Assembly: GCA_030533445.1 (NCBI GenBank)
Contig: CM060066.1
Location: 39,623,235-39,687,234, forward strand
Source: Cyprinodon diabolis
Taxonomy: Eukaryota; Chordata; Actinopteri; Cyprinodontiformes; Cyprinodontidae
Length of the DNA stretch: 64,000 nucleotides
Direction of reading: 5' to 3'
The position numbers were made by a program, and so were the translations under genes. Positions 1 to 11,030 of the stretch are shown here, one piece after another. Each line of letters opens with the position of its first letter. Position 1 is the first letter of the stretch. The notes beneath the pieces were generated by a model. That model was not told where the DNA came from. It did no database searches and saw only the letters and a program-made list of their open reading frames with translations.

Positions 1-19
1 TATTTCTTAAAGTTATAAG

Positions 20-64
20 GGGGGAACAGATTATAGCAGGCCACCTGCTATAATCTGTTCCCCC
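20..64. repeat. perfect 21-bp palindrome (hairpin)
   Basis: Arms 20-40 and 44-64 are exact reverse complements separated by 3 bases; the arm core reads GGAACAGATTATAGCAGG. The first 42 bases recur almost unchanged as a direct repeat at 167-208, where a single G-to-A change in the arm is visible. It is probably the end of a foldback element whose body lies left of the window. Confidence 0.85.
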
Positions 65-206
65 TGTCTAAATCAGGCAAAAAAGGTCCCAGTTTTTCAA
101 TTTTTTGCTTATAAGCATCTTTTATAATGACAACTAACCCCTGAAACTTTGGAGGTGATGGACCTTTATTTCTTAAAGTTATAAGGGGGGAACAAATTAT
201 AGCAGG

Positions 207-640
207 CCAGGGTGGAAACTGGCTGATAGCTGGGAACACACATTAGAATTTCTGGTTAATCCCCTTCTAATGTAAAATATGAAATATTACTGGATAAGGA
301 CATTTCTAGTATAATATATCACACATCTCAATTTTAGAGAAATTGGAAACAGTTGCTCTTTATTTCCCAAAGATCGGGGAGGAGGAGAGGCGAGAATGAA
401 TGTTTCAGTTGACTGAAATAATCTGTTCCCCTCCATAACATGGGAAGAAGTGAATGTACCCGCAGGTCTTTAACTGCTTATTCCTCTCACCATCAACAAC
501 AAATCCTGTGGATTTGGTCATATTTACTATTTATTTGCAAAAATCAAAGGGGGGACCGGATTATTTCAGTATTTTACATTAGAAGGGGACTAACCAGAAA
601 TTCTAATGTGTGTTCCCTGCTATCAGCCAGTTTCCATCCT
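207..640. repeat. foldback element with ~80-bp inverted arms
   Basis: The stretch about 208-290 returns in reverse complement at about 556-640. Both contain the string ACACACATTAGAATTTCTGG or its complement, with few mismatches. The roughly 265-base centre has no credible ORF. Related GGGGAAC..ATTAT motifs at 19, 183, 414 and 550 suggest a larger nested or partly duplicated foldback or MITE. No target duplication could be defined. Bases 641-850 hold nothing I recognise. Confidence 0.7.
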
Positions 641-851
641 CTTATATCAGCTAAGAAAAATAGAAAATACACTACGTGTTGGAAATCTGTTTGGTGACTG
701 CCGTTTTTTTCTGTCAGGCTGAAGGGAAAAGAGTTGGAGAAATGCCGATTCTCTTGGCGTTTAAAAAAAACAACACAAAACAGCTTAAGAAGTCCTCGGT
801 AATGTATTTATTTTACAAATTTGTAAAAAGAGTAAACGATTAAACTGTATG

Positions 852-1247
852 TTACAAAGTTGACATGATTATATGAGCTGTTTTCACTGAAAAATGATCA
901 GGAGCGCCTTGAAAATGGTCAGATCCGCCTCTCTGGCTGCAATGCGCGCTCCCGACACAGGGGGAACCGATTTTCACAGGGAAACAGAATCTCGCACAAG
1001 ACAGTTTGCTTTTCAGAGACTTGAAGCTGATGTGTACACCATGTAAACATGGCATCATGTCTACGATTACAACGTACGAGTGACACTCATGAAAATAATA
1101 TATGCACAGCTGCAGCATATCTGGTTCTACCGTCTGTTCTGTACCATTTAAAAACTCCAAGGACCGACAACAGGAAAAACAAAACCGCGTTAAACTGCTC
1201 ATATGAGTGCCGCAGAACGGGCAAAACGCAACTCGATTAGCTTCCAT
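852..1247 (-). CDS. zinc-ribbon ORF, candidate first exon (host or domesticated)
   Basis: The minus-strand ORF starts at 1247. Its first 33 residues contain CPFC and CFSC pairs (Cys9/Cys12 and Cys23/Cys26) separated by ten residues, the spacing of a small zinc ribbon. After about residue 35 the sequence loses any domain character, and GT dinucleotides there (for example after FLNG) could be splice donors, so the real coding part may be only about 1140-1247. An ETS-like CCGGAAGTG lies 22-33 bp upstream of the ATG, and a 20-bp minisatellite lies beyond it, which fits a promoter and 5' UTR. Similar N-terminal zinc ribbons occur in multicopy fish proteins, but I cannot name this one. No downstream exon is visible in the window on this strand. 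It could be a gene whose first exon lies here with the rest outside the window to the left, a retro-fragment, or chance. Confidence 0.35.
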   Translation of the reverse strand: MEANRVAFCPFCGTHMSSLTRFCFSCCRSLEFLNGTEQTVEPDMLQLCIYYFHECHSYVVIVDMMPCLHGVHISFKSLKSKLSCARFCFPVKIGSPCVGSAHCSQRGGSDHFQGAPDHFSVKTAHIIMSTL

Positions 1248-1269
1248 CCTGCATGAACTCTCCGGTTAT

Positions 1270-1280
1270 CACTTCCGGGT
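1270..1280 (-). promoter_or_regulatory. ETS/GABP-like site upstream of zinc-ribbon ORF
   Basis: The minus strand reads ACCCGGAAGTG, a good match to the ETS-family core, 22 bp before the ORF start at 1247. A second CCGGAGAG follows. Function is inferred from motif and position only. Confidence 0.35.
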
Positions 1281-1313
1281 AAGCTTCGAAGACAGTCCCT
1301 TCCTTTCCGTCAG

Positions 1314-1510
1314 ATTTTGTCAGTTGTAAAAGTGTTTTCTGAAATGTAAATTTGTTTTATGATTTGTAAAAGTGTTTCGTTTGTTGTAAATTTGTTTTCT
1401 CAAATGTAGAGTTGTTTCAAAATTTGATTTGTTTTATGATTTGTAAAAGTGTTTCGCTTGTTGTAATTTTGTTTTCTGAAATGTAAATTTGTTTCAAAAT
1501 TTGTAAAAGT
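1314..1510 (-). repeat. 20-bp-unit minisatellite, 10 units
   Basis: Read on the minus strand, ten head-to-tail units share TACA at positions 6-9 and AAAC at positions 17-20; nine are 20 bp and one is 17 bp. Typical units are ACTTTTACAAATCATAAAAC and AAATTTACATTTCAGAAAAC, which alternate, so there is a higher-order 40-bp period. The same unit structure is found on the plus strand at 7269-7368. Confidence 0.8.
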
Positions 1511-1534
1511 GTTTCAGATTTTGTATTGTTGATT

Positions 1535-2587
1535 TGCACTTCCCAGCAACCGTAGATGCTACTTCAAAGTCCATTGAGTCGACCAATTGCTGAATGGAGC
1601 TGTTTATTGATACCTGTAATACCCCAGCATTATATCCAGAATTACACAACCAAATTATTGCACAAAAATTTGGTAGAGCTATCGAAAATACCTAATTAAA
1701 AAAATATCTCGATATCAGTAAAATGTTTTTCCAAGCTGTTGATGTACATTATATTGCCAAAAATTTACAGAAAACACTTTTTTGCAATTAACACAGTGGG
1801 GGTAACTGATACGTTTATCCTTTTTAATTATGCAGCTCATTTATAAGCAATAACTTTAAAATCTGAGGGTTTGGAGAAGGTTTACCTGTCACAAGCAGCA
1901 CAATTTAAAAAATAAAAATCTGCTTTAGAGGACTTCATTTTGGACAACATACTGATATTGCTGCAAGTTCATGCATTGGTACAGACAGGCCAAAAGCAAT
2001 TTATGTATTTCCACGCATTTATAAAAAACAGACAGTACTTGGTTATCTAATAACAATTTATAAATGTACGGCCACGGGATAATCTTGAGACTGTGCTTAA
2101 GTGACGCATAAGTGACCAGTTATTTTTACCCTAACTTATGTTATCAGATGTTATTATGTGAGAAACTCTATTGGAAATGCAGTTCATGTTCTATTTTCTG
2201 TTAGGGCGTTGTAATAGCTTTTAATTCCAGCATGAAGCTCTGCTGCACATGGTTACTGTTGAGATTATCTTCCCTTATTAAGTTAATTTATTTATTTGAC
2301 AGAGACAGTGTACATTAAAAAGCATTGCAAATGCACCAGAATTAGCCAAAAGGCTATTTTTAATCTGTTGTACCTGAGTACATAACACAAATTATAGCTG
2401 CTCTGTGCAAACAGTATCATTTGATCAGCTTTGTGTTATCAAAACCAAAACATTTTCAGCTTCCAGAATGTTTGTGCACGTCTCTCTCACCTCACTATCA
2501 TCCTCTAGTGGCAAGTCCTACCCACTTAATGTCATAAAGGCTGATATCATAGGACCTAGATTTCTGGTGAGGCAGACATGATTCACT
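1535..2587. other. anonymous sequence with one old repeat fragment
   Basis: No supported gene. About 2275-2400 (beginning TTATTTATTTGACAGAGACA) resembles the 3' tail of a dispersed teleost element read in reverse. The remainder is featureless AT-rich DNA. Confidence 0.4.
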
Positions 2588-3102
2588 AAAGCTACAGTGT
2601 GTAACTTTTAGCGACATCTAGCGGTCGTACTGCAGACTGCAGCAACATGAACATCTCCCCCCATCGCTTCTCCCCCCCAACAGTACGGCGAGCGTTATGG
2701 GACAAAATGTCTTCCAGGACGTCCGCATCACCTACCTTCTCAAGTGATGAGGTTTGTTTACATAGATAATTTTACAGATAGTATTTCATTAGTCTGTGTA
2801 GGGTATAGATTTCATGTAGACTTAAGATAATAAATATACCCGTTATTTTTTCTACATCGTTGTGACATTTTGGCGATCTCGCAATCACTAGTTTGTTGGC
2901 TCTGCGCTGCCGTAGCGCAAAGATGTCTGCCTCCATGGCTGCGAGACCCGCTCCTATGTAATTATAAATAACGAATTCTAAGGCAACGCAAATATTAAGG
3001 TTAAGAGGCTGAGCTCGTAGATGATGATAAAATAACATAGTTATGTATAATATGTTACATTTCTGACTGTATATCCCTGTAATTATTACACACTGTAGCT
3101 TT
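2588..3102. mobile_element. non-autonomous TIR DNA transposon (~515 bp)
   Basis: The left end AAAGCTACAGTGTGTAA (2588-2604) and the right end TTACACACTGTAGCTTT (3086-3102) are perfect 17-bp terminal inverted repeats. The interior has no transposase; an 88-codon minus ORF inside lacks any motif. A target duplication was not clear, so the superfamily is left open. Confidence 0.75.
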
Positions 3103-3114
3103 AAAAGGTGTTTA

Positions 3115-3965
3115 TTTAGATAACAGGCGAGGAGCTACAGATCTGCAGGGCTGTGGCTGGGCACCGCCCATCACTGGTTACTTTGGTGAATAAAAACACA
3201 GGTAAGTGACCATGATGATCTGTCGGAGGATGATTATCAATATGAGTCACTTACCTGGTTTTACAGTTCAGTACACCTTCATAGAACATGATAGAATCCA
3301 CAATCCTGGGTGGGCACCGCCCAGAGTGTCCCAGATGCTGCCGTTCCAGAGGCCGCCAGAACAGGGAAATAGATCAGAAAAGGAAGGCTAAGAGGTCCAG
3401 GAGTCCGAGGCCCATTTAGGGAACCGATGAGAACTAGAACAGGCTAGTCCAGGATTCAAGGAGTCTACAGAGAGTTCAGGGAGAACATTCAGATGGGAAA
3501 AGGCAAGCTCAGTAGTTGAGAGGCAGAACAGGTCAGGATAACAGGCAGACTACGGTACGCTTCAAACACGCTCTCTCCACCGAGCCAAGACAGGAACCGG
3601 GCACGCTCAGTGGATTCGAGAAAGAACATGATCACTGGCCCAAGAAAATGTGAACATGAACTAGAGCTTCAATCTCAAACTCAATGATTGTTGGGACTGA
3701 GCCATATATAAAGAAGCAGGAGCAGGTGGATTAGGTGAGTGGTAATTGGAAACCGGACAGAGTTAGGCAAGTGACTGAAATTAGCAATTATGCTAGCTCT
3801 CAGAGCACTGATGATGACACTAAGATACCTTATGATACTTTAATTCCTAGATTTAAGAAAGTTGATAGATTTGAGATTAGGAGTAAACTCTCGCCATAAA
3901 GGACTAAATTGGCACCCTAAGGTGCTTGATAAATATGGACCCAGGAGATTAAACTAAACCATGAC
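3115..3965 (-). mobile_element. eroded LTR remnant, minus orientation
   Basis: About 3195-3275 is an inverted copy of part of the solo LTR at 19246-20134, sharing the AGGTAAGTGAC hairpin and the neighbouring GGGCACCGCCCA segment. Toward the right, a short TATATAAAG stretch and a CATGACA at about 3960 fit the start of an LTR of the same broad class read backwards. The outer limits and the left end are uncertain. Bases 3966-4130 hold nothing recognisable. Confidence 0.45.
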
Positions 3966-4144
3966 AACAGCTGAGTTTTGGTATATATTATAGAAGGCTG
4001 TTGTTATGTCATTGTCTTCACAACGGGCCAGTGATTACTTGTTCAATGACAACAACATGCATTCTGTAAAGAGATAAAGAGATAGAGGGCATCTAATCTA
4101 AATTATGTCATACTGAACATGTGTGTGTATAAAAAAAAAAAAAA

Positions 4145-6998
<2,854 letters not shown>

Positions 6999-7760
6999 TG
7001 TCATGATCTTGGCACCTTAGAGCCAGGTTTTCCTCTATGTTGTTCTCTTCTGCTTTCCTCCGCTCATTATCTCTCACCACATCAACCTGTTCCTGCTGCT
7101 ATTTAAGTCTCTGGATCCCAGCCTCTAGTGCCAGATTATTATAGCTTCTAGCGAGAGTAACTCTAGAGTATCCTGTGTTTAGTTCTGCCTGTTCCTGACC
7201 AGTTTCTGTCCACGGACTTCTGAGTTTTGGCCGCCCCTGTTCTGTACGGTGGCCCTGAAGTTCAAACTGCAACTACAAATCTAAAAGCGCAACTACATTA
7301 AGGAAAACAAAACTACATAAAGCAAAGCACAACTACATTAAGGAAAACACAATTACATTAACCTACCGGAAAAGGTAGGTACCAGTGGAAAACATGAGAC
7401 ATCGCTGATTGGACGACGGCGCCGTTTGACCCTTGGATGAACCTTCCTGGATCCATAGGTCCCTCTGCATGCTCTGGCTGCTGCAAGACGCTGCTTCTCT
7501 TCATTTCTGGATCTCTGGTGCCGACTCAGAAACTCAACTTTCCAAAAAAGGACCGAGATTTCAAGGTCTGGCACTCAGAGTGAACTTTGCTCATTGTTGT
7601 TCCTCATTCGAGTTTTGAAGTCACTGACCTCTACTCCTGCAGAGAATCCAGTGAGCCCACCACACCAGACAAGCAGCCGCACGACTGTACTATTAATAAA
7701 AGCTTTGAATCTTCCCACTGTCTGCCTCACCTGAATTCTGGGTGTTACGTTCTGAGCTTA
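6999..7760 (+). mobile_element. LTR fragment of the TGTCATGAT class
   Basis: It starts with TGTCATGATCTTGGCACC, like the solo LTR at 19246. It contains a polyadenylation-like AATAAAAGC near 7697 followed by a segment (TGCCTCACCTGAATTCTGGG) that matches the tail of the same solo LTR. The right end is eroded: no CATGACA was found. The 20-bp minisatellite at 7269-7368 sits inside it. Confidence 0.55.
7269..7368 (+). repeat. 20-bp-unit minisatellite, 5 units
   Basis: Five contiguous 20-bp units start at 7269, 7289, 7309, 7329 and 7349; units two and four are nearly identical (ACTACATTAAGGAAAAC). TACA at positions 6-9 and AAAC (or a one-base variant) at positions 17-20 match the repeat at 1314-1510. 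An ACCGGAA motif follows immediately, then a hairpin ACCTACC..GGTAGGT (about 7361-7380). Confidence 0.75.
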
Positions 7761-8160
7761 TTACAAGAGCTGGTCATCCAGGTTTAAGCATACCAGAAAA
7801 TGAGTCAGACACAACAGTGTGTGGCAGAGGCTTATGCAACAGGAACATCATTGGCTGTACATTGTTCATTTAGTAAATCTAATTGCCTCTGAACAAAATT
7901 GATGAGCTTTAAAATCTCCAGAATGATCTAGAATAAGTCTTTTCAGAACCGAACTGCAAAACAGACTTTTTGCAACATGTTTATCTTGAGTTTCAGAACT
8001 TACAAAGCCAAACTGGAGAAGAACGTCTCCTGAGGATCCCTTGGTGTGAGCCACATAGGACAAGAAAACCCATTTGCTTTGAGCCTGCCGTGCTAAGCTG
8101 CTGCTGGATGAAACTCAACTTTCCAAAGAAAGGACCAAGGTTTCCAGGCCTGGCACAATT
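7528..8160 (+). repeat. two copies of a ~48-bp segment
   Basis: AAACTCAACTTTCCAA followed by an A/G-rich run and ending TCTGGCAC occurs at about 7529-7573. It recurs with about six differences at about 8110-8155. The spacing of roughly 580 bp suggests two overlapping fragments of one element; the second copy abuts the Penelope tail. Confidence 0.6.
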
Positions 8161-8183
8161 AGCCACCAAATTAGGGATTGTCT

Positions 8184-8496
8184 CCCCCCCCCCCCCCCCC
8201 TTAATGGCAATCCCCCCTTTAACGACCGACCCCTAGATTCATAGACAGGTTCAGATATTACAGGCTAACGATGGATCTAAACGACCCATTCATCGGTTAC
8301 CATTTGCATGTTTCCAAGCAATACAAGGCCTTGTCCATATAAGACTCAAACTCACTGCGGATCCAGACATTTGAATTGAGAAAGCTTCCTGGAGAGTTGG
8401 CGAAACGTCTTCAAATCTTGAAAACCAAGTCCAGTGGATATTTTTTGAATTTTTACGAAATGACTATGACCTGGATGACTGAGAACCTTCATCAGC
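8184..8496 (+). mobile_element. Penelope-like element 3' end (truncated)
   Basis: It starts at a run of 17 C residues and then matches the terminal region of the Penelope-like element at 46465-46730 almost base for base, including CTTAACGACCGACCCCTAG-like sequence and GTGGATATTTTTTGAATT. It extends 39 bp further than that copy, ending in AACCTTCATCAGC, which equals the inverted left end of the 45.7-kb element. No coding sequence is present. Confidence 0.8.
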
Positions 8497-9611
8497 ATGT
8501 AATAAAGAAGGTACACAAGGCACACATTCATCCTATTTCCTGAAGCAACAATGCACCAAGATGTATGACAGTGATAAAAAAAAAGAAAGAAAAAACACAA
8601 CCAAAAAAAACATTAACACCACCCATTAAACTTTGGAGGTTTACAAATCATTACTAAAAGATGAAAATATTTCCTCTTATGTCCTTTGGCAGGTAGCAAA
8701 ATTGTTATACACAAAAATAATTTATTATCTGTCACATTAAAAAAGGCAGCTGAAGGGGAACTAAAACAGACAATAAATGTCAGGGTGACAGGAACCCTTT
8801 GTCAACACCCCTCAGGAATATTTGTTACAGCCGACCAACAAATTCTTGAGTAACATCAGAAACTTACTAAGGAAACCAGTTAAATAATCAAATTTGCTTT
8901 TGATGGACATTGTTTGTATCAAGTCGAAACGGTGCTGTTTATCTGCTGCATTGAGCATAATAACTCAAGCTTAATGCTCATTATTTTAATAACAAATCTT
9001 TATGATCAAGAAAATTTTCTCTCCTAATTTTAATTAGAAACAAATCACCACACGCACACATATGGAAAGCACAACCATTGTGTTTAAAACAATTAACTAG
9101 AGGCCAACTTTTAGAACCTGCTTGAACTCTCTTCCTATGATGAAGGTTGGGGTGGGCTTTTTCTCTTATACTGGAACTTCTGAATGTAGCTGTTGTGAAC
9201 TCTGCCTCACATCACTATTCTGGAAGCTTAAATGACTTGAAAATATACTCTAGTAAAAAGTATGTAATTTTAAAATATAGGCTCATAAAGCTTTTCAACA
9301 TTCACAATCTGGTAACAAATAGATTTCAAATAGAAGAAGGTAAGTGACCTATTATCAAAATTATTGAGGTGTTTTCCCACCACTCTCTTTTTTTAACAAG
9401 ATTGCTCTACTTATTCCATACACATAGGTATATTTGGTGTGATTCATAGGAAAAACAACCCTGCCAATGTTAAAAGACAGAACTCAAATTGCATGCCACA
9501 AGATTAACAAACCCCTTTCCAGCTGCTAAAATAGACAGTCACACACAAGAACTCTTGGGTACACAGACTTGAAAGTGTACAAACATGAACACAATCACAC
9601 CAGGGCTTTGG
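8497..9611. other. no recognisable feature
   Basis: AT-rich, no supported ORF or repeat structure. Confidence 0.5.
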
Positions 9612-9960
9612 ATAAAAACTAATAAAAAGCCTGGCAGAGGAAGAATGTTTTGAGCCTCATCTTGAAAGCGATAAGATTAGGGGCACATAGCGGGTCATCT
9701 GGCATGCTGCTGCAGAATTTCAGGGCAGAGCCACTAAAAGCAACTTCACTAGGTTTTGATTCTTTTCATGGAGCTGTACAAAATCCCCAAACTAGATGTT
9801 TAGAGCAGTCAGATTCTGATAAAAAAGTAAGCAAGCGGGAAATGTATTATCGAGTTGACTCATTCTGTGCTTTATAAACCAGAAGTGCACTTTTAAATGT
9901 GACTTTAGCAGGATTAAAAGGAGCCAGTATAAAAGCCAAAACCTATGAAGTGTTGAGCTT
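9612..9960 (-). pseudogene. LINE (L2-like) ORF2 C-terminal remnant
   Basis: Translated on the minus strand, the segment gives a broken frame ending in FKMRLKTFFLCQAFY and stop, the hallmark tail of L2/CR1-group LINE polyproteins. It is preceded by LLVYKAQNES and SALKFCSSMPDDPL-like sequence. Several stops are present. Non-functional. Confidence 0.6.
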
Positions 9961-10478
9961 ACTTCCTTATGCAGCAGCCTGTGTGTCAGACTGGTTGTTT
10001 ACTCTAAGAAAACAGCAGAGAGGGACTATGATCTAAGCCTAACATAATGCAGTAGCAGCATAACTTTATTAAATACTGTGAAAAAGTTGTTTTTCCATAC
10101 ATGTGGGCATTGTCAGTTTAACTATAACTCTTATGAATTTCAATGGTGAAATCCTCTTGAAATCTTAAATAATTGTTGCTGATTGCAGATGTGACTAATA
10201 CCCATTGATATTGCTTTTAAAGCGGGGAGAATGCTGCTAGCTGTACCACATCGTGACGTCACTGCCGGAAGATGTCAGGAGAGAGATGTTACTATATTTG
10301 GGCAAAAATGGCCGCTCCCGGACTCAGTGATGGTGAAAAGAATTATTAGTTTTATTATTTTTTACTGATTAATGCTAAATTCATTAAATCATAGAAAACG
10401 TATCAGTTTTAGGTATAAAAATTATCCATTGATCATTCCTTGCTGACCTGACTTTTCCTTTAAACAGAATTTATCTGG
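9961..10478. other. anonymous, with a promoter-like motif cluster
   Basis: At 10253-10315 a CRE (TGACGTCA), an ETS core (CCGGAAG) and an AAAATGGCCGC (YY1-like) lie within 65 bp. No ORF follows. The rest is unremarkable. Confidence 0.35.
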
Positions 10479-11030
10479 TTAACACTAGAATTACCAGAGA
10501 AGGGTCATTTAACATTTCTACCTTTGGAGCCCAGAGACGGGTCGACTGACCTGAAGGATTTTAATTAACATCCTATAAGCAGGTGTGAACAGGCGCTTTT
10601 GTTCTGTAAATAAGGCCATTACTGGTGCACCAAAGGAAGAAGGAAAGCTTGACTCCCAACTAACTGTCTAGTTATTCAGTATATTGTATTTTATAATATA
10701 AAGATTATATATATTATATTTAGCTTAGTTTTATTTTAGCAAAAAAGCACAATGAATTAATTTTAATATTTTAAATGGAGATATATTTTACAGCCAGGTA
10801 CAGCTGTGAGCAATGACCAGAAGTATTTGTATCTACAAGTCAAGAGGACTGAAATTCCAGCATGAGAAATATACAAAAGAACAATTGTTATTTGTTTGAA
10901 TGCTTTTTATTTTTGTCATTAAAAAGAAAAAAAATACAAGAAATAAAAAAATTCCACACATATTTACACTAGGCACAGTGTGGGGCTGCATGTGTGTGTG
11001 TGAGTGGCCTGTCCTTGTGTGACTGGCATT

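Noticed and set aside
1314..1510. 20-bp array considered as a CRISPR array
   Set aside because: No spacers of consistent length with unique sequence; eukaryotic context; it is a minisatellite.
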